DNA of 37,998 bases from Fimenecus sp045595185. GTDB lineage: Bacteria > Bacillota > Clostridia > Oscillospirales > Acutalibacteraceae. The position numbers and the translations under genes were made by a program. The notes under the pieces are model-generated. The model had not been told where the DNA came from. It made no database searches and saw only the letters and a program-made list of their open reading frames with translations. Shown here piece after piece: positions 31,480 through 37,998 of the stretch. The stretch spans positions 1-37,998 of the forward strand of contig JAZNZX010000073.1 in the NCBI GenBank assembly GCA_045595185.1, written 5' to 3'. Positions within the stretch are counted from its first letter, which is position 1. Every line of letters begins with the position of its first letter.

Positions 31480-31962
31480 GTGAAAAAGAAGATATTCTTT
31501 TGTTGGAACAATATATGGAATTTGTTCTTGATTGTTTGTTTAGGCATACTTATTTATGCTCTTGTTTTTGAGAGAGATTTTTTATTGAGTATCGAACAAG
31601 ATAGCATTTTTTTGAAATTCAGTTTATTGTGCATTATAGTTTCTTCTTTATTTTTATCAAGAGTTGTAATAGCCGACGAAGAAAAAATATATGTTTGTAA
31701 TTTTGTAGGAATGACATTGTCAGTAATTTATTGGAAAAACTGTACAAAGTGTTTTATTGGTAATATCATAGAGTCAAACGCGAAATCGATTACAAAATCT
31801 AAATATATTATTATCAAAGATAGTAATCATAGAAAAATTAGAACCAAATCAATCAAAAAAGACTGTGCTGTTATAATTGAGTATAGCAAAAAGAGAAAAG
31901 AAGTTTTACAAAAGCTTTATGGGAAAAATATAAATGAAAACTCAAATATGATTTATAGATAA
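31480..31962 (+). CDS. Orphan two-pass membrane protein
   Basis: 160 residues, not recognised. It starts with GTG at 31480 (AGAGGT seven bases upstream). Two hydrophobic segments (about 12-30 and 45-62) are followed by a soluble, Lys/Ile-rich domain of beta-strand-like pattern ('DEEKIYVCNFVGM', 'SKYIIIKDSNHRKIRTKSI'). This layout resembles small bacterial PH-like membrane proteins, which I offer only as a possibility. The gene is noticeably richer in A and T than its neighbours. It lies 51 bases after the DUF2812 gene and 35 before copA and may be read from the padR promoter. Confidence 0.7.
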   Translation: MKKKIFFCWNNIWNLFLIVCLGILIYALVFERDFLLSIEQDSIFLKFSLLCIIVSSLFLSRVVIADEEKIYVCNFVGMTLSVIYWKNCTKCFIGNIIESNAKSITKSKYIIIKDSNHRKIRTKSIKKDCAVIIEYSKKRKEVLQKLYGKNINENSNMIYR

Positions 31963-31997
31963 CAGCAAGAATATACCCTACGAAAGCAGGTGAGTAA

Positions 31998-34478
31998 ATG
32001 ACACAATTCAATATTACGGGTATGAGCTGTGCTGCCTGTGTGGCTCGCGTTGAAAAGGCTGTCAATTCAGTTGACGGTGTTAATTCCTGTTCTGTCAGCT
32101 TACTCACAAACTCTATGGGTGTAGAGGGAAACGCTGACCCGCAGAAAATCATTTCAGCAGTAACTGAAGCAGGCTACGGTGCAAGTCTTAAGGACTCAAA
32201 AATCAAATCATCAAGAGAAGAAAGTTCTCTTGATGATACAGAAACACCTAAACTTAAGAAAAGGCTTGTTTCATCTTTAATTTTCTTAATAATTTTAATG
32301 TACATTTCAATGGGACACGTTATGTGGGGTTGGTGGTTGCCTGAAATATTATCATCAAACCCGCTTGCAATCGGTCTTTTGCAGTTGCTCTTAACAGCAA
32401 TTGTAGTGATAATCAATCAGAAATTCTTCATAAACGGTTTCAAAGGACTTATTCACAAATCACCGAATATGGATACCCTTGTGGCACTCGGCTCATCCGC
32501 ATCGTTTGTTTATAGTACTTATGTGCTTTTCAAAATGACAACAGTCAGCGGTCAGTTAGCTCATCATTATCTTCACGAGTTCTATTTTGAGTCGGCTGCT
32601 ATGATTTTAACTCTTATAACTGTCGGTAAAATGCTTGAAGCCCGTTCAAAGGGTAAAACAACAAACGCGCTTAAGTCCCTTATGAATTTAGCACCTAAAA
32701 CTGCAACCGTACTCAAAGATGGTGTTGAAACGGAAATGCCAATAGAAGAAGTAAAAAAAGGTGACATTTTTATTGTCCGACCCGGTGAATCGATTTCAGT
32801 TGACGGTATAATAATTGACGGAACAACTGCTGTTGATGAGTCGGCACTTACAGGCGAAAGTATTCCTGTTGATAAAAATGCAGGTGACAGAGTTTCTGGT
32901 GGTACAATAAATCAGTCAGGCTTTATTAAATGCGAAGCCTTGCGGGTTGGCGAAGATACAACACTTTCACAGATTATTAAAATGGTCAGCGATGCTGCTG
33001 CAACAAAAGCACCTGTCGCAAAAATTGCCGATAAGGTTTCGGGAATTTTTGTTCCAGTTGTAATCATAATCGCAGTTGTTGCTACGATTGTGTGGCTCAT
33101 TTCAGGTCAAAGCTTCGGCTATGCCCTTGCACGCGGAATTTCAGTTCTTGTAATCAGTTGTCCTTGTGCATTGGGACTTGCGACACCTGTTGCAATTATG
33201 GTGGGTAATGGTGTCGGTGCTAAAAACGGTATTTTATTTAAAAATGCAGTTTCTCTTGAGGAAACAGGCAAGGCGAATATAGTAGTTCTTGATAAAACGG
33301 GTACAATAACAAAGGGGCAACCTACGGTTACGGATATAATTCCAATCAATTCAACGGAAAATGAACTGTTAAGTGTTGCCTATGCCCTTGAAATAAAAAG
33401 TGAGCATCCGCTTGCAAAGGCAATCGTTAAAAAGAGTGAAGAAATGTCACTTACAACAGATTCGGTTGAAAGTTTTGTTTCCCTTGCAGGTAATGGCGTA
33501 AAGGGCACTATTCAGAATAAGGCAGTTTATGGCGGAAATTTAGCTTTTATAAGTTCACAGGTGTCCGTTGATGACAAAATCATAAAAACGGCTGAAAACC
33601 TCGCTGAAGACGGCAAAACACCGCTATTTTTTGCAGATAATGAAAAACTGCTCGGAATAATTGCAGTTGCCGATGTAATTAAGGAAGACAGTCCTGATGC
33701 TATAAGTGAATTGCAGAATATGGGCATAAATGTTGTTATGCTTACAGGTGATAACGAAAAAACTGCCAATGCCATAGGCAAGTTGGCAGGTGTTGACGAA
33801 ATTATTTCAGGTGTTATGCCTGACGGTAAAGAAAAGGTCATTCGTCGTCTTCAGGACAAGGGCAAGGTCGTTATGGTCGGTGACGGAATTAACGATGCAC
33901 CTGCACTAACTCGTGCAGATATCGGTATAGCAATCGGCGCAGGTACGGATATTGCAATTGATTCAGCCGACATTGTACTGATGAACAGTAAGCTGTCTGA
34001 TGTTCCTGCTGCAATACGCTTAAGTCGTGCAACACTTAAAAATATTCGCGAAAATCTTTTCTGGGCATTCTTTTATAATGCAATCGGAATACCCCTTGCT
34101 GCAGGTCTTTTTGTAAATGCATTGGGTTGGGAATTGAACCCGATGTTTGGTGCTGCTGCAATGAGTCTTTCCTCATTCTGTGTTGTTTCAAATGCTCTGC
34201 GATTGAATTTCAAGGACATTCACAACAGTAAAAGAGATAAAAATATCAAATTTAAATATAAGGAGAAGAAACCTATGGAAATCACAATGAAAATTGAAGG
34301 TATGATGTGCCCGCACTGTGAGGCTCATGTAAAAAAAGCACTTGAAGGTGTAGCAGAGGTTCGCGAAGCAATTGTAAGCCATAAAGACGGTACAGCAATT
34401 GTAACCCTTGACGCTGACGCATCACGCGAAACTCTCAAAAAAGCAGTCGAAGAACAAGGCTATAAGGTAATCGAATAA
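31998..34478 (+). CDS. copA: Cu+-exporting P-type ATPase with a C-terminal CopZ-like domain
   Basis: 826 residues. Order of parts: N-terminal heavy-metal domain with C11-A-A-C14 ('GMSCAAC'), eight membrane segments, actuator 'LTGESIPVD', ion-binding 'SCPCALG' (Cys388, Cys390), phosphorylation site 'DKTGT' (Asp432), 'SEHPLAKA', nucleotide hinge 'GDGINDAPAL', membrane 'FFYNAIGIPLAAG' and 'SLSSFCVVSNALRL'. It then continues through a Lys-rich linker (about 735-759) into a second heavy-metal domain with 'GMMCPHC' (Cys771, Cys774). The CPC motif fits Cu+ export. A metal domain at the C terminus is unusual; see the internal start at 34275. AGGTG lies upstream of the ATG. No copper repressor gene is nearby. 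Confidence 0.95.
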   Translation: MTQFNITGMSCAACVARVEKAVNSVDGVNSCSVSLLTNSMGVEGNADPQKIISAVTEAGYGASLKDSKIKSSREESSLDDTETPKLKKRLVSSLIFLIILMYISMGHVMWGWWLPEILSSNPLAIGLLQLLLTAIVVIINQKFFINGFKGLIHKSPNMDTLVALGSSASFVYSTYVLFKMTTVSGQLAHHYLHEFYFESAAMILTLITVGKMLEARSKGKTTNALKSLMNLAPKTATVLKDGVETEMPIEEVKKGDIFIVRPGESISVDGIIIDGTTAVDESALTGESIPVDKNAGDRVSGGTINQSGFIKCEALRVGEDTTLSQIIKMVSDAAATKAPVAKIADKVSGIFVPVVIIIAVVATIVWLISGQSFGYALARGISVLVISCPCALGLATPVAIMVGNGVGAKNGILFKNAVSLEETGKANIVVLDKTGTITKGQPTVTDIIPINSTENELLSVAYALEIKSEHPLAKAIVKKSEEMSLTTDSVESFVSLAGNGVKGTIQNKAVYGGNLAFISSQVSVDDKIIKTAENLAEDGKTPLFFADNEKLLGIIAVADVIKEDSPDAISELQNMGINVVMLTGDNEKTANAIGKLAGVDEIISGVMPDGKEKVIRRLQDKGKVVMVGDGINDAPALTRADIGIAIGAGTDIAIDSADIVLMNSKLSDVPAAIRLSRATLKNIRENLFWAFFYNAIGIPLAAGLFVNALGWELNPMFGAAAMSLSSFCVVSNALRLNFKDIHNSKRDKNIKFKYKEKKPMEITMKIEGMMCPHCEAHVKKALEGVAEVREAIVSHKDGTAIVTLDADASRETLKKAVEEQGYKVIE
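34275..34478 (+). CDS. Possible separately translated CopZ-like copper chaperone (internal start in copA)
   Basis: In-frame ATG at codon 760 of copA, preceded by AAGGAG with a ten-base gap. Translation from here gives 67 residues, the normal size of CopZ, with metal site 'GMMCPHC' and a complete beta-alpha-beta-beta-alpha-beta pattern ending 'VEEQGYKVIE'. I see the start signals directly; whether free CopZ is made is inference. It could also be read as a former separate copZ gene fused to copA by loss of the copA stop codon. Confidence 0.55.
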   Translation: MEITMKIEGMMCPHCEAHVKKALEGVAEVREAIVSHKDGTAIVTLDADASRETLKKAVEEQGYKVIE

Positions 34479-34497
34479 GTGCGAAATAAACAAAAAA

Positions 34498-34526
34498 GGG
34501 TGATTTAAAATCACCCTTATTCTTTT
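34498..34526 (+). terminator. Terminator of copA
   Basis: GGGTGATT, loop TAA, AATCACCC, then TTATTCTTTT. Confidence 0.85.
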
Positions 34527-34530
34527 ACAA

Positions 34531-34690
34531 TAAATCGGGAGTTTATCGGGGATGTTTAAGGTTAGTGTCATTCTGAGGAACGAAGTGACGAAGAATCTCT
34601 GTTTGTTGATGTGTTACTGTTAGAGAGATTCTTCGCTACGCTCAGAATGACCTATCGAATTGGTTATTCATCCCGATAAATTATGATTTA
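34531..34690. repeat. Long imperfect inverted repeat, full copy (family A), opposite orientation
   Basis: Near reverse complement of the copy at 24184-24345: the ends TAAATCGGGAGTTTATCGGGG and CATCCCGATAAATTATGATTTA, with inner arms GTCATTCTGAGGAACGAAGTG.. and ..CGCTCAGAATGACC. It lies between the copA and rpsR terminators. Confidence 0.88.
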
Positions 34691-34704
34691 CTGAATAAGG
34701 CAAC

Positions 34705-34729
34705 AAAAAACCCACCTTGACAGGTGGGT
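34705..34729 (-). terminator. Terminator of the rpsF-ssb-rpsR operon
   Basis: On the minus strand CCCACCT, four-base loop, AGGTGGG, then TTTTTT. Confidence 0.9.
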
Positions 34730-34737
34730 AATTTTTA

Positions 34738-34980
34738 TTAGTCGTTTGTGTAAGGCATAAGAGCAATCTGACGAGCTCTCTTGATAGCTGTTGTAAGCTC
34801 TCTCTGGTGATATGCACAAGTACCTGTTACACGACGAGGAAGAATCTTCGCTCTGTCTGATGTGTAACGACGAAGCTTTGCTGTATCTTTATAGTCAATC
34901 TTTTCGATTTTTTCTACACAAAATGCACAAACTTTTTTACGACCTTTTCTGTTAGGTCTTGCATTCTTATCGTATGCCAT
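34738..34980 (-). CDS. rpsR: 30S ribosomal protein S18
   Basis: 80 residues, normal length. 'VCAFCVEKIEKIDYKDTAKLRRYTSDRAKILPRRVTGTC' is the conserved core, with the Cys-containing N-terminal motif of the zinc-binding form (CAFC), then 'HQRELTTAIKRARQIALMPYT'. S18 pairs with S6 in the platform of the small subunit. It is the last gene of the classical rpsF-ssb-rpsR operon, 35 bases after ssb, and is followed by a strong terminator. Confidence 0.97.
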   Translation of the reverse strand: MAYDKNARPNRKGRKKVCAFCVEKIEKIDYKDTAKLRRYTSDRAKILPRRVTGTCAYHQRELTTAIKRARQIALMPYTND

Positions 34981-35015
34981 TATAGTTTCCTCCTGTATCA
35001 GATTAGTTAAATCTT

Positions 35016-35480
35016 TTAGAATGGGAGTCCCTCGTCATCATCTGAACTGAATGGGAATCCCTGGTTGTCATCGGGTAAAACTGAGAAACTGCCTGCATCT
35101 GCACTCTGATAAGAAACAGCAGGTGCTGATTCCTGTCTTGGTGCGCCAAAGCTGTTACTTTCGCTCTTGCTGCCGCAGAATGATACATTATCAGCAACAA
35201 CATCATAAGCTGTACGCTTGTTTCCGTTCTTATCTTCATAGTTGCGAACCTGAAGTGAACCCTGAACAGCAATCATTTGTCCCTTTTTGAAAAATCTTGT
35301 GACAAAATCTGCTGTACCGCGCCATGCTACAACGCTGATAAAGTCTGTCTGTCTTTCGTCACCACTCTTGTAGTTACGGTCAACAGCAACTGTGAAAGAA
35401 GTAACGGATAAACCGTTAGTTGTTGTACGAAGCTCGGGGTCTGCAGTAAGTCTGCCCATAATAATTACGCTGTTTAACAT
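35016..35480 (-). CDS. ssb: Single-stranded DNA-binding protein
   Basis: 154 residues. The OB fold spans about 1-105 ('MLNSVIIMGRLTADPELRTT', 'FISVVAWRGTADFV', 'GQMIAVQGSLQVRNYEDKNGNKR'). A flexible Ser/Gln-rich linker and the acidic partner-binding tip follow; the last residues read DDDEGLPF, a small variant of the usual DDDIPF end. It coats single-stranded DNA in replication and repair. The ATG follows TCGGAGGAAAAATTT. It sits between rpsF and rpsR as usual. Confidence 0.97.
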   Translation of the reverse strand: MLNSVIIMGRLTADPELRTTTNGLSVTSFTVAVDRNYKSGDERQTDFISVVAWRGTADFVTRFFKKGQMIAVQGSLQVRNYEDKNGNKRTAYDVVADNVSFCGSKSESNSFGAPRQESAPAVSYQSADAGSFSVLPDDNQGFPFSSDDDEGLPF

Positions 35481-35495
35481 AAATTTTTCCTCCGA

Positions 35496-35774
35496 TTACT
35501 TCTTAACAATTAATGTACGAAGTACACCGTCTGTGATTTTCGCAATACGGTCAAGCTCTGCAGGGAAGTTAGCTTCTGCTTCATAATTGAAGAGAACATA
35601 GTAACCTTCAGCCTCGTCGTTGATAAGGTATGCGAGTCTTCTCTTACCCCATTCATCAACGCTTTCAAGAGTGCCGTTTGATTCCATAAGAGCCTTGAAT
35701 TTTTCCATAAGCTCTTTTGCAGCTTCCTCACCCTTTGAAAGTGAGTAAACCATAATAGTCTCATACTTTGACAT
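35496..35774 (-). CDS. rpsF: 30S ribosomal protein S6
   Basis: 92 residues, the normal S6 size. 'YETIMVYSL', 'VDEWGKRRLAYLINDEAEGYYVLFNYEA' and 'LRTLIVKK' are the conserved parts. The start is taken at 35774, where AAGGAGGTG lies upstream; the frame remains open to 35858, but that part crosses the leader hairpin and has no ribosome site. First gene of the rpsF-ssb-rpsR operon. Its leader holds a GC-rich hairpin at 35801-35823. Confidence 0.97.
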   Translation of the reverse strand: MSKYETIMVYSLSKGEEAAKELMEKFKALMESNGTLESVDEWGKRRLAYLINDEAEGYYVLFNYEAEANFPAELDRIAKITDGVLRTLIVKK

Positions 35775-35800
35775 TCTTTTACACCTCCTTATGGACTTTG

Positions 35801-35823
35801 CCCCCCAAACTCTCCTTGGGAGG
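35801..35823 (-). promoter_or_regulatory. GC-rich leader hairpin of rpsF
   Basis: On the minus strand CCTCCCAA, seven-base loop, TTGGGGGG (one G-T pair), ending about 26 bases before the rpsF start. rpsF leaders are often bound by the S6:S18 complex, but I do not see that motif's conserved CCG clearly, so this may instead be another dispersed repeat. Confidence 0.45.
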
Positions 35824-35872
35824 AAGGATATGGATTTCAAAATATTTATCCATAGCAAATATGAATTTTATC

Positions 35873-35897
35873 AAAAAAAGGCTTGTTTGTCAAGCCT
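35873..35897 (-). terminator. Terminator overlapping the ligase stop codon
   Basis: On the minus strand AGGCTTG, five-base loop, CAAGCCT, then TTTTTT. The TGA stop of the ligase-like gene (35892-35890) lies at the stem/loop junction, so terminating ribosomes would cover the hairpin. Confidence 0.82.
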
Positions 35898-37332
35898 TTT
35901 CTTCATTTATTTTACGTTTCTTTCTTACAATAATTTTCTCCTGAAATTCTCCGTCACATTTTTCAACAAGCACCATAAAGAGTGTTACATAGAAAAGATA
36001 CGGTATAGGGCAGAATACACCCGGATTAACAAGGGACATCATTTCAAGACTTATATATGACAGGAAAATAGTCATATTGAAAAGAGTTGCCTTTCTCCAG
36101 ATAAGCATATTCCGTTTGATGAACTGATATGAGAATGCTAAAATACCGACGATACCGAAGCTTGCACAAACCTGAATAGGTGCACAATGATACCAGCAAA
36201 GCGCAAAATCAACAGATGCGTGAACATCTCTGTTGCCCATATAACCAAGACCTGTGCCGAAAATCGGATGAGTAAGAAAATCGTTTATGCCTCGCGCATA
36301 ATGTGCTGCTCTGACTTCAGTTGACTCACCCATAAGGAAACCGTTGATTGCATTGAAAAGTCGGTCAATTGTATATCCTAAAAACTCTGTAATCTGCGGT
36401 GCAAATGCCAAAAATCCGAAAAGGATACAAGCGCAGATAATGGCGTAGGCAAGTCTTCTTCGTCTGTCATAAAGCATATACATAACGATACACATTACGA
36501 TTTCAACCGAGCCGAACACCATTCCACCGCGAGAGCCTGTAAGCAACATAGCGAAATAGAAAATGAAGCCAAACACAGTTGCATAGGACTTTTTATTAGC
36601 CATAAAGAATGCAAACGGAATTGTTATCATCAAAATGGTGGAGCAGTTGTTTCGCCATTGAATATACAAAAGTCCGCTACGGTCGATTACTTCGTTTATA
36701 TTGATAATGTAATGTGAAATCACCATAAAGGCGGCAAAACAGCCTGTAAGCACCATTACCTTTGTCACAAAATCAATAAGTGAATAATTCCTTTTCTCGT
36801 TGATATGAGCGTGCATATAGGCATAAATAAAGAGCATTAAGAAGCCTAAACCAAACATATGATAAAGAGATGTAGGTGCAAAATATTCCTTTGCAGTAAT
36901 AAAACCGAAGCCACCGAGAAGAATTGCAATTGAAACTAACAGCATCGGCTTAAACTGCGTACCCTTTGTGGTCAGTTTTTTACGATATACAATAAGATGG
37001 AATAGAATAAAGCCTACAAGCGGCACCATATACCATATATAGCCCATAAAGACTTCAAATGAGTCATAACACTTTATGGCAACAAGTGCCGTAAGTGAAA
37101 GTGGCGTAAGACCTGCCATAATATCATCGCTTATGCAAATACAGAAACCGAGAATATAGCCGAAAACGATTGTGCCTATTGCTTCCACATTCTTTTCAGG
37201 GAAAATTGCACCAAGCGAGGTAAATACTCCTGCAAGACAGAACAACATAGCCATCCATTTTTCACTCAAAAGGAAAGCTCTTATTACTTCTATTCTTTTT
37301 AAAGATTGTTCTGATTTAAAAATCTTTTCCAT
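35890..37332 (-). CDS. O-antigen ligase / Wzy-like polytopic membrane protein
   Basis: 480 residues with about 11-12 hydrophobic segments. The O-antigen-ligase (Wzy_C) signature region lies in the second half: a large loop after the sixth or seventh segment, 'LLTGSRGGMVFGSVEI' and 'GINDFLTHPIFGTGLGYMGNRDVHASVDF', with the His/Asn/Gly residues usual for this family. It should polymerise or attach a surface polysaccharide at the outer face of the membrane. The start is put at 37332 because AAGAGGTA lies upstream; the in-frame ATG at 37359 has none. It stands alone, without glycosyltransferase neighbours in the window. Confidence 0.87.
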   Translation of the reverse strand: MEKIFKSEQSLKRIEVIRAFLLSEKWMAMLFCLAGVFTSLGAIFPEKNVEAIGTIVFGYILGFCICISDDIMAGLTPLSLTALVAIKCYDSFEVFMGYIWYMVPLVGFILFHLIVYRKKLTTKGTQFKPMLLVSIAILLGGFGFITAKEYFAPTSLYHMFGLGFLMLFIYAYMHAHINEKRNYSLIDFVTKVMVLTGCFAAFMVISHYIININEVIDRSGLLYIQWRNNCSTILMITIPFAFFMANKKSYATVFGFIFYFAMLLTGSRGGMVFGSVEIVMCIVMYMLYDRRRRLAYAIICACILFGFLAFAPQITEFLGYTIDRLFNAINGFLMGESTEVRAAHYARGINDFLTHPIFGTGLGYMGNRDVHASVDFALCWYHCAPIQVCASFGIVGILAFSYQFIKRNMLIWRKATLFNMTIFLSYISLEMMSLVNPGVFCPIPYLFYVTLFMVLVEKCDGEFQEKIIVRKKRKINEEKA

Positions 37333-37363
37333 AAGAATATACCTCTTACATTTTACCATTTTA

Positions 37364-37391
37364 ATTATATTGAAAAAAATGATTTTTTCAA
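37364..37391 (-). promoter_or_regulatory. Promoter of the ligase-like gene
   Basis: On the minus strand TTGAAA (37391-37386), 16 bases, perfect TATAAT (37369-37364). The whole promoter spacer forms an A/T inverted repeat (TTGAAAAAA ... TTTTTTCAA). Confidence 0.65.
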
Positions 37392-37487
37392 CACTTATTA
37401 CAGCACCTTAACAATTATTACAAAGTTCTTACAAATCCGATGTTTACAAATTCTTAATTTTCTATCCATTTTTATTACACATTTCGG

Positions 37488-37606
37488 TGGTATAGTTTAG
37501 ACAGTGGTTCACATAAGAAACACAAGCTTATGTTTGAATCCCCTTTCATTTTCATTCTCCTTTTAAAAGAGACGGGTTTCTTCACAGAAGCTCGTTTTCT
37601 TTTTGT
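37488..37606 (+). ncRNA. Candidate small RNA (low confidence)
   Basis: An extended -10 (TGGTATAGT, 37488-37496) would start a transcript at about 37503. It would contain a CATAAG...CTTATG hairpin, a pyrimidine-rich stretch with ATTCTCCTTTT (complementary to Shine-Dalgarno sequences) and end in a hairpin (CTTC, ACA, GAAG with outer ACGGG/CTCGT) followed by TTTTCTTTTT. The -35 is poor. On the minus strand the same stretch reads as a ribosome site and a 26-codon frame (37554-37475), an alternative explanation. Confidence 0.3.
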
Positions 37607-37616
37607 ATGATTGTGT

Positions 37617-37831
37617 ATAAATTGGAGTTTATTTGGAAAATGCAAAATGCAAAACGCAAAGTGCAAAATGAAGGAACTGCGTTGCGATTATAAATATAAC
37701 CAATTGGGTATTGTAGGGGCGATTCACGAATCGCCCGAATTGGTTTTACTGTACACTTCGGAACGGGTCATTCGTGAATGACCCCTACAAGGTTTAATTA
37801 TCATATCAATGAGCTCGATAAATTATAATTT
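37617..37831. repeat. Composite repeat with family A ends and a family B core
   Basis: The left end ATAAATTGGAGTTTATTTGG (37617-) and right end CGATAAATTATAATTT (-37831) match the ends of the family A copies. Inside, in place of the GTCATTCTGAG arms, are ATGCAAA units (37637-37671) and the family B element at 37711-37790. With the features around it, it fills the 666-base gap after the ligase gene; I see no convincing protein gene. Confidence 0.6.
37711..37790. repeat. Family B inverted repeat with nested palindromes
   Basis: TTGTAGGGGCGATTCACGAATCGCCC (37711-37736) is mirrored by GGGTCATTCGTGAATGACCCCTACAA (37765-37790): the arms agree at 22 of 26 positions, and each arm is itself a palindrome around ATTCACGAAT. 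One arm also occurs at 30430-30453. Confidence 0.82.
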
Positions 37832-37864
37832 GAATTGTATGCAAATTCTGAAATGTTCAATCAT

Positions 37865-37998
37865 AACCACCAGTTGAACTGGTGGTTTGCACAGGCCCTA
37901 TAAGGGCCGCCTACTGGCTTGCCGACTAAAAGTCGGCATAGAAGTTTGACATCGCATTACTATTTCAAGCAACCGCTCTCGTGCGGTTGTTTGTTTTT
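37865..37998 (+). mobile_element. Hairpin-rich end, possibly of an IS200/IS605-type element (cut by window edge)
   Basis: Four hairpins follow one another: AACCACCAGTT/AACTGGTGGTT (37865-37887), GGCCCT/AGGGCC (37894-37908), GCCGACT/AGTCGGC (37921-37937) and CAACCGC/GCGGTTG followed by TTTGTTTTT (37970-37998). Subterminal hairpins without terminal inverted repeats, and a terminator guarding the transposase, are features of IS200/IS605 left ends. The transposase would lie beyond the window, so this is inference. Confidence 0.4.

Noticed and set aside
37475..37666. 63-codon minus-strand frame upstream of the ligase-like gene
   Set aside because: The first part crosses ATGCAAA repeats. Only a 26-codon part from 37554 has a ribosome site, and it overlaps the possible small RNA; too weak to call a gene.
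585..37831. CRISPR array made of the recurring repeats
   Set aside because: Copies are far apart, long and inverted, without regular spacers; no cas genes.
1..37998. tRNA or rRNA genes
   Set aside because: I found no cloverleaf with the conserved T-loop sequence and no rRNA signature in any intergenic stretch.

Overview
The window is chromosomal DNA of a low-GC, strictly anaerobic Firmicute, most likely a gut-type clostridium of the Ruminococcus / Oscillospiraceae kind. I infer this from family-level content: one-protein pyruvate:ferredoxin oxidoreductase, NADH-linked [FeFe]-hydrogenase, YitT, mini-RNase III, the YmfF/YmfH pair, PadR-DUF2812, strong AGGAGG ribosome sites and consensus sigma-A promoters. 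I see no rRNA, tRNA, CRISPR array, prophage or intact transposase gene. Most of the window is ordinary housekeeping DNA, and the unusual signals are in regulatory regions, repeats and one fused gene.

Layout. 1-2.1 kb, minus: the 5' part of queH (cut by the window edge) and a CNNM/CorC-type membrane protein. 2.4-6.7 kb, plus: nifJ (PFOR) and a zinc-ribbon membrane protein. 6.7-7.6 kb, minus: a lipoprotein version of the MltG transglycosylase. 7.7-12.7 kb, minus: a five-gene hydrogenase operon (hydC, HATPase protein, small [2Fe-2S] protein, hydB, hydA). 12.9-16.2 kb: a vitamin B6 salvage locus with a MocR regulator divergent from pyridoxine-type kinase, ECF S-component and a TatD-associated radical SAM protein. 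16.3-16.8 kb, minus: an 80-residue membrane protein behind an unusually rich regulatory region. 17.2-23.1 kb, plus: obgE, mrnC, yitT, lepA, a YbaK-type deacylase and hemW, tightly packed. 23.2-24.1 kb: metA. 24.4-25.9 kb, minus: an uncharacterised radical SAM protein. 26.1-30.4 kb, plus: ymfF, ymfH, lgt, folD. 30.5-34.5 kb, plus: padR, a DUF2812 protein, an orphan membrane protein and copA with a CopZ-like C-terminal domain. 34.7-35.8 kb, minus: rpsF-ssb-rpsR. 35.9-37.3 kb, minus: an O-antigen-ligase-like membrane protein. 37.4-38 kb: repeats, a possible small RNA and a set of hairpins that may be the end of an IS200/IS605-type element.

How parts fit. PFOR reduces ferredoxin during pyruvate oxidation, and the HydABC enzyme can use reduced ferredoxin together with NADH to make H2. 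Both have a 16/18 match to a clostridial Rex (NADH-sensing repressor) site upstream, and the one in front of the hydrogenase overlaps the -10 element. The 80-residue membrane protein has an exact GAAC-N4-GTTC LexA box just downstream of a strong promoter, and a second upstream promoter whose spacer holds a 15/16 match to an NrdR box; it is my best candidate for an undescribed DNA-damage / dNTP-stress effector. copA carries a CopZ-like domain in frame at its C terminus, with an internal Shine-Dalgarno and ATG that could also make free CopZ. A family of long imperfect inverted repeats with shared ends and exchangeable cores is scattered between operons.
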